From NCBI RefSeq assembly GCF_040939455.1, contig NC_134107.1, positions 17,547,537 to 17,611,536 on the forward strand: DNA of 64,000 nucleotides. The letters are read 5' to 3'. The stretch is from Microcebus murinus (taxonomy: Eukaryota > Chordata > Mammalia > Primates > Cheirogaleidae). Numbering within the stretch: the stretch's first letter is position 1; each line of letters opens with the position of its first letter. Below the pieces are notes generated by a model, which did not search any database, was not told where the DNA came from, and saw nothing but the letters and a program-made list of their open reading frames with translations. Both the position numbers and the translations under genes were made by a program. This document shows positions 47,795 through 58,979 of this stretch, in pieces.

Positions 47795-50310
47795 CCTCCC
47801 CAAATGGAAAAGTCCTGGACCAGATGGCTACACTTCAGAGTTTTACCAAACATACAAAAATGAACTCATACCTATACTACAGAAATTATTCAACAACATT
47901 GAGAAGGATGGTATCCTTCCTAACTCATCCTATGAAGCCAATATCACCTAAGCCAGGAAAGGGTGCAACAAAAAAAGAAAATTACAGACAAGTATCCCTC
48001 ATGAATATAGAAGCAAAAATCCTCAACAAAATTTTAGCAAACAGAATTCAGCAGCACATCAAAAAGTATTTCACTATGACCAGGTGTGCTTTATTCCAGG
48101 GATCCAAGGCTGTTTCAACATACGTAAATCTATAAATGCAATCTGCCTCATAAATAAAAACAAGAACAAAGACCATATGAATTCTCTCAATAGATGCAGG
48201 ATAAGCATTTGACAAAGTCCAACACACCTTTATGATAAAAACTCTTAACAAAATAGGCACAGGCGGCTCATACCTTAAAATTATCAAATCCATTTATGAC
48301 AAACCCATGGCAAATATCATACTCAATGGGGAAAAACTGAAACCATTCCCACTTTTATCTGGACCTAGACAAGGATGCTCACTATCTCCTCTTTTATTCC
48401 ACATAGTACTTGAAGTCCTAGCTATAGCAATCAGGCAAGAGAGGGATATTAATGGCATCCAAGTGGGTGCAGATGAGGTCAAACTCTTGCTCTTCACCAA
48501 TAATATGATATTATACCTAGAAAATCCCATGGATTTGTCTAAGAGACTCCTAGACTTGATAAATGAATTTGGCAATGTTTCAGGTTACAAAATCAATATA
48601 CACAAATCAGAGGCATTCATATATGCCAAGAACTGTCAAGCCTAAACTCAAATTAAAAACACAATACCTTTTACTATAGGCCCAAAGAAAATTAAATATC
48701 TAGGAATATATTTAATGAAAAATACAAAAGACTTATACAAGGAGAAATATGAAACATTAAAAAAAGAAATTGTAGAAGATGTAAACAGATGGAAAAATCT
48801 ACCTTGTTCATGGATTGATAGAATCAATATCCTTAAAATGTCAATGTTACCTAAAGTCATCTACAGAATTAATACAATCCCCATCAAAGTACCACCATCC
48901 TTCTTTACAGATCTTGAAAAAATAATTCTGCATTTTGTATGGAACCAGAAAAAACCCTCATATAGCCAAAGCAATCTTAAGAAAAAAGAACAAACTGGGA
49001 GGCATTAGTTTTTCTGACTTCAAGCTGTACTATACAGCAATAATAATTAAATCAGCCTGTCATTGGCACAAGAACAGAAGCATTGATATTTGGAATAGGA
49101 CTGAGGTTCCAGAGATGAAACTATCTGCATAAGGTAACCTAATCTTTGATAAAGCAGACAAAAATATACACTGGGGAAAAGAATCTCTCTTCAATAAATG
49201 GTGCTGGGAAAACTGGATAACTACATGCAGAAGAATGAATCAGGATCCCTATCTCTCACCTGTCACAAAAATCCACTCAAGATGGATAACAGATTTAAAT
49301 CTAAGGCATGAAACCTTAAGAATCCCAGAAGAAGATGTGGGGAAAACCCTCTCAGACATTGGCCTAGGCAAAGAATTCTTGAAGAAGACCCCCAAAGCAA
49401 TCATCACAGCAACAAAAATAAACAAATGGGACTTGATCAAATTTAAAAGATTCTGCACAGCCAAGGAAACTATCATTAGAGCAAATAGACAACCTACAAA
49501 ATGGGAGAAAATATTTGCTCTCTACACTTCCGATAAAGGTCTGATAACAAGAATCTATCTATAGCTCAAAAGAATTATCAAGAAAAAAATCTAACAACCC
49601 TATCAAGAAATAGGCAATGGAAATGAACAGAAACTTTTCTAAAGAAGACAGAATAATGGCCAGCAGACATATAAAAAAGTGCTCAACATCGCTAATCATT
49701 AGAGAAATGCAAATCAGAACCACAATGAGATATCATCTAGTGCAACCTTTGTGGAAAATAATTTGGAGATATCTCAAAAAAATAGAAATACCGTTTGACC
49801 CAGCAATAGCATTATTAGGCATCTACCCAAAAGAAGACAAGACATTCTATTATAAACACATCTGCACGAGAATGTTTATGGCAACACAATTCACTATTGC
49901 AAGGACGTGGAAACAAACCAGGTGTCCATCAATTCATGAGTGGATTATTAAAATTTGATATAGGTTTACAATGGAATATTACTCAATTCTAAGAAACGAC
50001 AGTGAGCTAGCACTGCTCACTGGATTGAGCTCACCAATATTATCCTCCATTGAGCTTAAGCCCATTATCCAAAGTGAGGCGACACAAGATCAGAATAATG
50101 GGCTCCACATGTACTCGCCATCAAATTGGTACTGACTGATTAACACTATGGTGCTCAAAGGATGGTGGTGTTCACCAGGAATTGGGGTTTGGAGGAATAG
50201 TCCCACATCTCAGGAATGTGGTGAACATTGTGGAGGGGAAGGGCATACCTCTAACCCTTCCTAGAGAGAGGCAAAGATATAAAATGTAACTAAAATGTTA
50301 AGAAAAAAAG
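47795..50310 (+). mobile_element. Old L1, ORF2 part
   Basis: Begins in ORF2 at [12 protein letters not shown] codons and runs through the RT domain to the 3' end. Relics are open at 47824-48135, 48232-48645, 48715-49008, 49235-49564 and 49617-49958. The RT box is changed (FTNNMILYL where FADDMILYL is usual), and an internal deletion near 49740 removes the Cys-rich segment. Dead copy. Confidence 0.85.
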
Positions 50311-50314
50311 AAAA

Positions 50315-50510
50315 ACAAACATTTGTTAGGTGTAGGGGAGGTGGGGTAGGGTGGGGGATGGTTGTATACATACATAGTGAGTGTGATGCACACCGTCTGG
50401 GGGATGGACACGCTTGAAGCTCTGACTCAAGGGGAGAGGGGAGACAAGGGTAATGCATGTAACCTTAAAGTTTGTACCCTCATAATATGCTGAAATAAAA
50501 ACAATAAGTC
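50315..50510 (+). mobile_element. Second L1 3' end directly after the first
   Basis: A G-rich tract (50328-50360), CTGGGGGATGGACACGCTTG and TTTGTACCCTCATAATATGC, then AATAAAAACAATAA. It follows the A-rich tail of the preceding L1, so two separate insertions lie head-to-tail. Confidence 0.7.
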
Positions 50511-52015
50511 TTTTATTGTTTTTAAAAACACAGATATAATCTTATATTTGTGTAACACCAAAATATTTTTCTCAAATGAGACGAATATAAAATTATAAAA
50601 TATATATGAAACATAAAGCTAAAAGGAATAGGATTGTCATCTTCCATAATGACTGACCCAGGAACTACAGCTGCCCCAGGCCCCACCTGGCTACAAGGAG
50701 AGATGAGGGATCAATATCTCAGCATGTAATGGTGTCCCAAAACATGGATTGGAAGTTCTGGTTTCTGGTCTACACAATTGACAGGTCATCTGCCTGGATT
50801 TCACTGCTAGTCCTACAGGCAGAGATAATATTCAGATGGTTCACCCCTATCAGTTATTAAAATATTGAGATGTTACTCATGTCAGTCAGTAAATAGCCAC
50901 TCCCCTAAGTCCCACAACTCTCTCCCCTGCCAACCTGCCCCTTCTGACAGGACACCCCCATCCCCACCTGGCCTACCTCAGAATTGGGGTGGGTGGAAAT
51001 TTCCCATATCTTTAGGCCCTTATTCAATGGACTGAGAAAGAAGCTCATTTACAAAAGACAAAAACGCTGTCCAAAATCAAATGTAAACTCCAGGCCTCAG
51101 AAGATTTGAGCTTGGTCATTTGAACACAGCCTATAACTTCCCCAATTAAATGCAGCAGCCAAGCCACAAAATGTCACTGCATAGTGAAGGAAACAATAAA
51201 TGATATTTTTTTTTCATGACAGAGCATTCCAAAAATTCTTGATAATTGTTGCCTGAAATCCCACTATCATTCAGATGCACTTTCTTTACTAGGACCAACA
51301 AAACATGATGAAAGTTTTAAAGCCTGTAATTTGGAAACTTTGCTAAGTCAATAGTGAGAGTTTTCACAGGAGCAATCTGGGCCCCCTTCTCTTTGAAACA
51401 AATCCAAACATTGACTCACACCAAGAGAATGTGCCTTATGACAACTGTTTCACTGGGGAAGAAGTGGGAAGAACTGAAGAGAAAAGGAAGTGAAATAAAA
51501 AAATACACTGAAAGATAAAAAGAAAGTGAGGCTGCCCATCACTGCAGTGGGGAATTTCTAGCTATGGGGTGTAGTAACCAGCGCCCTGAACTTGAGTTCT
51601 CTTAATAGTCACACCAGTTAATAGTCCTAACTCATTGTATGATCCTGAGCTTGCCCCTTTCTCGCTAGAGATTACTTCCTTTATTCATAGATGATGAATG
51701 AAATACAAGGAATTATGTTGAGCTTTAGTAAAACAATGTATGCAGCAGTGTCAGCACCATGCCTGGCTACTCCGTCTGCTTCCTAATAGATCCCTCTTCT
51801 TCCCTGCTCTTCCCTCCTAGCACCTTAGAACTTGATGTGGAGTCTCCCTGGATCATTTGAGATAATTTCATGAGGGATTCCTTATTATTATTATTATTAT
51901 TTATTCAGGTCACTTCCAATACAAGGCTTTCCTATAGTATTCAATCCAATTTAGGCACAGAATTCCTGGAGGGGGGGTTGTGTTTTGTTTTTTTGTGTAA
52001 TGCCTTCAGCCTATT
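50511..52015. other. No gene recognised
   Basis: Unique-looking AT-rich sequence with a (TTA)n patch at 51884-51903. No ORF or repeat family can be supported. Confidence 0.5.
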
Positions 52016-52046
52016 TGTTTTGTTTGTTTGTTTGTTTGTTTGTTTT
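52016..52046. repeat. (TTTG)n simple repeat at the ERV edge
   Basis: TTTGTTTTGTTTGTTTG... abuts the last recognisable retroviral sequence. Confidence 0.85.
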
Positions 52047-53065
52047 GGTCTTCAAAAACATAAGCCAAGGCAAGGACAGTGAGGGCCAGGCCCTGGCACT
52101 CGTCTGTGTAGAGGTAAAAGGGTTTTTCAGGATGAGGGAGTCATAGAGGTGGTGCCTGGAGTACCATGTCACAAAGCTTTAGAAATTCGTGGCTGACAGC
52201 TTGAGGGTTTAGTAAAGGGCCAGCAGAGGCATCACGAGCTGCCTCATAGAGGGATTTAGCAAGGAGAGAGAAGTTAGGAACCCAGTGTCAAAAGAAACCA
52301 ACATATTCAAGGAAGGACAGAATCTGTTCAGTGGTCGTGGGTGGTTGGAGATCTGGAAGAGCCCATTGGTGGTCAACAGTGGGATCCTGGGACGTGGGGG
52401 TGAGGCAAAGCCCAAGGTAAGTGACTGTGGGCTTGGACAGCTGGACTTTGGAGGGGGACACTCAATAGCCCTTTGAAGAAAGAAAGTTGAGAGGCAGTGT
52501 GGGTAAAAAAAGTGACGTAAAGTGAGGTAAAGTGACGTAAAGAGGGGCTATAGAGCAGTAGATCATCAATGTACTGGAGAACAGTGCTAGGCTGTAATGG
52601 ACATTGGAGTAGATCTTGGGCCAGAGCCTGACCAAACAGATGGGAGCCGTCCTGAAACCCTTGGGGCAGGACAGTCCAAGTGAGTTGTTCTAGATGTGTT
52701 TGTGTCAGGATCTTCCCACGTAAAGGTGAAGAGATTATAACTGCTTGGGTCTAAGGGGATAGTAAAGAAGGCATCTTTGAGGTCCAGAACAGAAAAGTGG
52801 GTAGTGGAGGGTGGAATATGAGAAAGTAAAGTGTAGGGATTAGGCACTACTGGGTGTATGGAGATAACAGCCTCGTTAATGAGCCTCAGGTCCTGGACAA
52901 GCTGGTAGGACCTGTTCAGCTTCTTTACCGGGAGAATGGGTGTGTTATAGGGAGAATTAGTTGGGATTAAAAGTTTTTCATGCAGAAGACATTCTATAAT
53001 GGGTTTTAGACCTCTGCAGTGGGTTGGTAAAATAGGGAACAGGAGGTGAGAAGGGAAAGATGAAG
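52047..53065 (-). pseudogene. ERV reverse transcriptase remnant
   Basis: RT blocks include HFSVLDLKDAFFTIPL (52587-52847) and an unbroken YIDD active site at 52562-52573. The connection domain follows, with the sequence fading out at the beginning of RNase H (about 52050). Frameshifts separate the blocks. A triplicated 11-bp unit AAGTGA(C/G)GTAA lies at about 52511-52544. Confidence 0.85.
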
Positions 53066-53069
53066 GGTC

Positions 53070-53490
53070 TTTGAGTCAAATGAGGACAGGGGTGTGGTGT
53101 GTGGCCACTACTGGGGTGGAGGTGTCCCAAACCTGAGGGTGTACAAGTTCAGGTGGGAGAGGGTACGTCTCAGGAGAGGTGGAGGACAGGGGTGAGGAAC
53201 CTGAAGAGAGGAATAGAAGGAGAAGGGCAGATGTTTCTGAGGAAAAGTGGAGTGTGGTGCCTAATTTGGCTAATAAGTCTCTTCCTAAAAGTGGAGCAGG
53301 ACAAGAGGGCATGATAAGGAAGGAGTGGGTGATGGGATGGTCATCTATAAGACATATCAGAGGACCAGTAGTAGGGGGCTGTGAAGGATTGCCATCAATA
53401 TCCATAACCAGCATCTGGGAAGGATAAATAGGGCCTGAGAAAAAAAGGTAGGACAGAGTAGATACCCCCCACCCCCCGTGTTGACCAGAA
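53070..53490 (-). pseudogene. ERV protease remnant
   Basis: The open piece 53414-53076 contains a GRDLL-like block typical of retroviral proteases. Upstream, at about 53480-53490, the active-site motif reads LVNTG instead of the usual LVDTG, followed by an expanded G run, so the catalytic Asp is gone. Confidence 0.7.
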
Positions 53491-53649
53491 AGGACACTGC
53501 CTTACGTGCTACCTTGATTGTTACCCTGGGCTCTCCGAGGGTGACTGGGGTTGCAGAGCCAGAGCTTTGTCAGTCTTCTGCAGCTAAGCCCAAAACCATC
53601 AACAGCAGGTCTGGGGGTGGAAGGACTGACCCTCTGAACGTTTTTCCCA

Positions 53650-55149
53650 AGCGATAATAACTCTTCTAGTGTCCCTCTTGGCTACAGGCCAGACAAGGTT
53701 TAGTGGGCTGATGTGGCTGCGGGCACCAGTTGGCCCAGTGGCCTTCGTTACCGCACTTGAAGCAGGTGCCTGGTGGAATGTGGCTGGTCGCCTTAGATGA
53801 GGTTGACCTGCTTCTCAGTTCCCAGTGGCTGCAGGGCTGCAACCAAGGATTGGGCTTGCAGGTGTGCCTTTTGGTGGACACAGGTCTCCCTTTGGGCCTC
53901 TGGCTGTTCATCTCGGGAATTAAAGATTTTAAATGCCATGTTCACCAGGTCTTGGATAGGGGTCTGAGGGCCTCCTTCTGCCTTTTTAAGTTTGCTTCTA
54001 ATGTCAGAGGAGGACTGGGTGATAAAGTGAGTTGCAAGGATGGTGGCCCCTGATGGAGAAGTAGGGTCTAAATGGGTGTACTGGATGAGAGCATCTGTAA
54101 GGCAGCTGAGGAAGGCCGCGTGGTTTTCATCTGGCTTCTGAGTGATTTCTCTAAGCTTATCATAATTAATGGCCCCATGGGCAGTGGCCTGGAGGCCAGC
54201 AAGAACGCATTGCAGCATGCGATCTCAGTGGGTTCTACCATCTCAGCCAGCGGGGGTGTCTGGTTGGTATTCCCACTCTGGCTCATTGCATGGGACAGCC
54301 TCAGCCCCAACTGGCATGGTGCGGTCGGTTAGATGGACTTGGTTGGCATGTCCCTGAGCCACTGCCCAGGCATATTCTTTTTCATCAATAGTAAGAGTAG
54401 AGGCCAGAATAACAAAAATGCCATGCCAGGTCAAATCATATGCTTGTGTAAGATGGCGGAACTCTTTGGTATAGGCTATGGGGTCATTAGCAAGGGGCCT
54501 AAACACTTTTCAATCTGAGAGAGATCAGAAAGGGAGAAGGGAACATGTATACATATGACCCCTTTGGCACTGGCTACTTCTTGCAGGGGACAGAGGAGAG
54601 TTTGTTCTAAGGGTCCCGTGTGGGATCCAGTGTGGTGACTGACAGAGGGCATTGGTGGAGAGCCAGAGCGAGTAGTAGAGGATGATGGTGGGGCACTAGG
54701 AGTAGGAGGAGGTGGAGGAGGACCCAGATATGGTGGAGGCCAAGCAGGGGGAGAGATAAGGGAGTCAGGTGGGTCAGAGAAGGAGGAAGAGGGTTCTAAC
54801 GGGTCCTTTGGCTGAGAGGTAGAAGAAGCCAAGGAGCCGGAGGACTCCACACAAGGAGAATAGGAGGAGTCACAGGTCTGACAGAGGGAAGGATGGGAGG
54901 GTAGGTAGAAGAAAGCCTGGACATAGGGATCTCCCCCCATTTGCCATTTTGATGACAAAAGTTATCGAGATCTTGTAAGATGTTGAAATTGAAAGTCCCA
55001 TTTTTAGGCCACTGTGACCCATTGTCTAATTTGTACATCAACGAGGTGGTATTACAATAGAAAATGAGTTGCTTGGGCCATATATCAGGCTTGAGGCCCA
55101 GAGCTGTAAGATTGGCTAAAAGATAGCCCAGAGGCGTGCTAGATTTCAT
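53650..55149 (-). pseudogene. ERV gag remnant
   Basis: The matrix part starts at 55149. A proline-rich spacer occupies 54958-54476, capsid pieces lie at 54506-54243 and 54218-53793, and a nucleocapsid with the zinc knuckle CFKCGNEGHWANWC lies at about 53740-53780. The codon after the first Met is Lys, where retroviral gags usually have a Gly for myristoylation. Frames shift repeatedly between the pieces. Gag is the structural polyprotein, and this copy cannot be made. Confidence 0.85.
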
Positions 55150-55573
55150 TTTGGAGGGTTAACTGCCCATGCTGTCCTAGTCCAATGAGGGAAGGATGAG
55201 ATTGGGGAGCCAGCATCCTGGGTCACTGATTAGGCCTTGGAGAGAAGGCTCTCACCCTTGGGAAGGACTGACTGAGTGGATCAGGTGTCCCTGAGGCACT
55301 CAGGGTCTTATGGATGAAAGGACTGACTGAGGGGGTCAGGCACCCTGAGACACTCTGGTCCTTATGGTGGAGATTCTCTGACTTGGGCCCAAGGTTTTAT
55401 GGACAGAAACCCTGGAATGGATACATTGGGCTAGGACTGCAAGGGCAGAGGGACTTACCCAGGCCAATTAGCTGACTGGTGTCCAGTGTAGGTCCCAGTC
55501 CAAAGTCAGGAAGACATGAGAGGGGAAGGCACGACCATGGCCCTGAGGCAGGCCAGCCCAGCCAAGGCTCCCC

Positions 55574-55591
55574 TCCTGGGTTTCAGCACCA
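55574..55591 (-). other. Retroviral primer binding site, tRNA-Phe type
   Basis: The minus strand reads TGGTGCTGAAACCCAGGA, two bases past the LTR end. It differs from the complement of the tRNA-Phe 3' end at two positions, both explained by CpG transition. Confidence 0.75.
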
Positions 55592-55593
55592 AA

Positions 55594-55611
55594 TGTAAAG
55601 TTTTTTGCAGT

Positions 55612-55681
<70 letters not shown>

Positions 55682-56044
55682 CAGAGGCCAAACAACATGC
55701 TTTATTGAGCGCTCCTGGGTGAGGTTCATGGGTTCCAAGAAAGGGAGGCCAGAGAAATCACGTCCATTTGGAGGGGGTGTGGACCTTTATACCATTTGGG
55801 GCAGGCTAGGGACTCTTGGTGGGAAGAGCTGGTGATTTTTGACAGTGACCTTCAGCGGTTATTGAGAAATAGGAGGGGCTGGCAGAGTTTGCGGAATTCA
55901 GGAACCGACAACTTTCTTATCTGGGGGGACATCTAGGTGTTGTTGTTTTTAGCAGGGCCTGGCAGTTGTCCTTGGAGGGTCTGGTCTCGTGAGCCTTTTC
56001 TTATTGATCTACAGAGGGGAGGGGGGCCCGCCACCAGCCTTACA
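55594..56044 (-). mobile_element. 5' LTR of the endogenous retrovirus
   Basis: On the minus strand it begins TGTAAGGC and ends CTTTACA, giving short inverted ends bounded by TG/CA. A TATA-like TATAAA lies at 55796-55801 and an AATAAA signal at 55701-55706, in the correct order for U3 and R. The (CT)n run at 55612-55680 sits in U5. Confidence 0.8.
55612..55680. repeat. (AG)n microsatellite in the LTR U5
   Basis: About 34 AG units with one AAAG interruption. Chance ORFs made of Ser-Leu or Arg-Glu repeats read through it. Confidence 0.95.
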
Positions 56045-56230
56045 CCAGAAACCCCACTTCTGGGTATATATTCAAAGGAAAGTCAATCTTTACCTTAAAA
56101 AAATATTGCATATTCATGTTTATTGCACTATAATTCAAAATAGCCAAGACACAGAAACAACTTACATGGCTTGCAAAATAGCCAAGACACAGAAACAACT
56201 TACATGGCTTGCAATGGATGCATGAATGTT

Positions 56231-56289
<59 letters not shown>

Positions 56290-56345
56290 ATATGAGATAT
56301 TATTTAATCATAAAAAGAAGAAGATCCTTTCACAATTCTGAAGTT
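56045..56345 (+). mobile_element. Old L1 fragment with (CA)n(GA)n
   Basis: Contains CCCACTTCTGGGTATATATTC, TTTATTGCACTATAATTC and AAAATAGCCAAGACACAGAA, old L1 terminal-ORF2 landmarks. A 38-bp segment is duplicated in tandem (56136-56173 and 56174-56211), then (CA)n at 56234-56270 and (GA)n at 56271-56289. Confidence 0.65.
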
Positions 56346-56459
56346 TAATAGCCTAGACAAAAACTTAAATAGAATGTGAAAAGTGATTAAACATTATATG
56401 GGTCTTTTCAAATGTATTACAATGCCATAAGTATATGTGTGTTAAGAAAAGGATGGACA

Positions 56460-57560
56460 TAAAATTATTTGGTCTATGATGAGAGCACTTTTCCTGTCAG
56501 TACTTTGAAATGTTGCTCCACTGTCTTTTCATTTGCATGATTTCTGATCAAAAATTCACTTTTATTCTTTTTTTGTTCTGTTATTAACAACAAGACTTTT
56601 TTAAATTTGGATGCATTTGAAAATTTCCCTTTATTCCTGATTTTGAGCAATTTTATTATATTTCTTGATATAGTTTTTGCATGTTTCTTGTGCTTGGGGT
56701 TTCTTGTGATTGTTTCTTCAATCTGTGAGTTTATAGTTCTTATAAAATTAACAACATTTTAATCATTATTTTTAAAAAAACTTTTAATTTGAACCTTATT
56801 TCTCTTATCCTCCAGCAACTCCAATTACTCATATTTAAGAATGCATGAAGAGTTCCACAGCTCATTGATACCCTGTTTATTAATTTATCTTTTGATTCAT
56901 TTTTCTTTCATTTTGGATGTTTTTTTATTGCTATGTCTTCAAGTTCACTAATTATTTTGCATAGTGCTTATTCAGTAGTTACTCTCATCTATTTTTCTTT
57001 TAACTGTCGTACTGTAGTCTTCATCTTATCTTTCACATCTCTCTGCATCTTCTTTGAACATATGGAGTTCAGTTATAATCATTGTTTTAGTGCTCTTCTT
57101 TGGTAATTATAACACCTTTGGCAGTTCTTGGTGAGTTTTGATTACTGATTTTCTTCTTATCATGGTCATGTTTTCTTGCTTTTTTCATGCCTGGCGATCT
57201 TTGATGGATGACAATCATTGTGACTATGCTCTGGAGTACAAGTCAGTTACTGGGGAACTGTGTGATCCCTTTGAGTCTTCTTTTGTAGATTTATCAGTTG
57301 GAACTGAAGCAGAGCCCTGTCTGGGCTAACTATTCCCCACTACTGGGGCAAGTCTTTTTTGTCTGCTCTACCCAATGCACCAGAGTCTTGAGGTTTTTAG
57401 TCTGGCTGGTGAGAACAGGCACTATTCCCAGGCTTACATGAGCATCAAGCATTGCTACCTTTAACCTTTCAGTGTGTCCTTCCCAGGCCCCTGGTTGTTT
57501 CTTTATGTGTGAGCACTGACCAGCATGCAGCTAAATAGTCCAGGGGCAAATCTTCTGCAG
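56460..57560 (-). mobile_element. HAL1/old L1 5'-region remnant
   Basis: GTTTCTTGTGCTTGGGGTTTC, CCACAGCTCATTGATACCCTG, TTGCTATGTCTTCAAGTTCAC and TTTCATGCCTGGCGATCTTTGA occur in this order in HAL1-type half-LINEs. Very degenerate, with approximate ends. Confidence 0.45.
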
Positions 57561-58253
57561 CTCTAGGGGTTCTTTCTTGGTACAGCACTTTTTCTCCAGG
57601 ATTCTGTGCTGTAAACGCTACTCGCCTTGGTCCTGCAGATGTTCAGCTCCATCTCCTTTAGGAAGTTCATGGAGCTCTTCCCTCCTGCTCCCTCTCTGCA
57701 TTGCTATCCTAAGGAAGTGAATGGGGACTATTTTAGAGCTCATTTCTTTCTTGATCTCAAGCATCATTGTTCTTTATTGCTTGATACACAGTGTCTTGCA
57801 AACTATTATTTCATATGCTTTTGTCCAATTTTCTTGTTTTAGGCAGGAGGGTAAATCTAGTCCCTGTTACTCTATCCAGGTTCTGGAAAGGATTTTTAAA
57901 TGGATGAATGAATATAAGTGTTTTAAAGTTGTTCAAACTATTTTGTATCCAAGCCCCTTTGAAGCTTTGTTTTGTATTACCTACAATGAAAAGTAAATAG
58001 GCTTTGTAGTTACGAAGTTAGACAGCTAGGTTTGAATCTTGGAAATACCATTTAGTTGGTGTGTAATCTTAGGCAAAAATAAAATAAAATAAAATAAATA
58101 ACTTCCCTCAACCTCAGTTTAATTTTTGATGTAATGAGATTGAAAAAATTTACCTGAAATACAGGGGAATCCAGGCAGTGTTGCTATGCATAGCAAAATA
58201 TTGGAAATAGATAAGGTGATGCTCAAATAAATCAAAATTAGTTTATCTTTTTC

Positions 58254-58259
58254 TTTTTT

Positions 58260-58322
<63 letters not shown>

Positions 58323-58447
58323 CCTTCCTTCCTTCCTTCCTTCCTTCCTTCCTTCCTTCCTTCCTTCCTTCCTTCCTTCCTTCCTTCCTTCCTTCCTTCC
58401 TTCTTTCTTTCTTTCTTTCTTTCTTTCTTTTTCTTTCTTTCTTTCTT
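58254..58447. repeat. (CTTT)n(CCTT)n(CTTT)n microsatellite
   Basis: A 194-bp pyrimidine tract that takes the place of the poly-A tail of the following Alu. Confidence 0.97.
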
Positions 58448-58760
58448 GACAGAGTCTCATTCTGTGGCCCAGACTAGAATGCCCTGGCATCAGCCTAGCT
58501 CACAGCAACCTCAAACTCCTGGGCTCAAGCGATCCCCTGCCTCAGCCTCCCAAGTAGCTGGGACTACAGGCATGCGCCACCATGCCTGGCTAATTTTTTC
58601 TATATTTTAAGATGTTCAGATAATTTCTTTCTATTTATTTTAGTAGAGATGGGGGTCTCACTCTTGCTCAGGCTGGTCTTGAACTCCTGAGGTCAGATGA
58701 TCCACACACTTCCGCATCCCAGAGTGCTAGGATTATAGGCGTGAGCCTCCACGCCCAGCC
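58448..58760 (-). repeat. Dimeric Alu, strepsirrhine type
   Basis: Reads GACAGAGTCTCATTCTGTGG, GGCATCAGCCTAGCTCACAG, TTTCTATTTATTTTAGTAGAG and CACGCCCAGCC. The target-site duplication TAGTTTATCTTTTTC lies at 58239-58253 and 58761-58775, so the microsatellite is part of the insertion. Confidence 0.95.
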
Positions 58761-58913
58761 TAGTTTATCTTTTTCACTTGCATTAAACAACTAAAATAAT
58801 GAGATGGATCTATATGCATTCTTATGGAAAAAAGTTAATGAAATATTGTTAATTGAGTAAACTATGTTACAGAAAAATATATGGGGTGTGAACCAATTGT
58901 AATTTAAAAGACC

Positions 58914-58948
58914 TCTGTGTGTGTGTGTGTGTGTGTATGCATGTGTGT
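58914..58948. repeat. (GT)n microsatellite
   Basis: CTGTGTGTGTGTGTGTGTGTATGCATGTGTGT. Confidence 0.9.
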
Positions 58949-58979
58949 TTATGTGAGGAAAACACCATTTGGAAGAATA

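Larger units (their letters stand above)
52047..56044 (-). mobile_element. 5' half of a class I endogenous retrovirus
   Basis: From right to left (5' to 3' on the minus strand): an LTR of 451 bp, a tRNA primer site, a leader of about 420 bp, gag, protease, and reverse transcriptase ending at the start of RNase H. The rest of pol, env and the 3' LTR are missing. Gammaretrovirus-like features are a single-zinc-knuckle nucleocapsid and the gag-pro-pol order. All frames carry stops or shifts. It is an old genomic fossil. Confidence 0.9.

Noticed and set aside
55468..55722. Ser-Leu and Arg-Glu repeat ORFs
   Set aside because: They are translations of the (AG)n tract in the LTR.
58119..58490. Lys/Glu/Arg-rich ORF on the minus strand
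   Set aside because: It is a translation of the CTTT/CCTT microsatellite.
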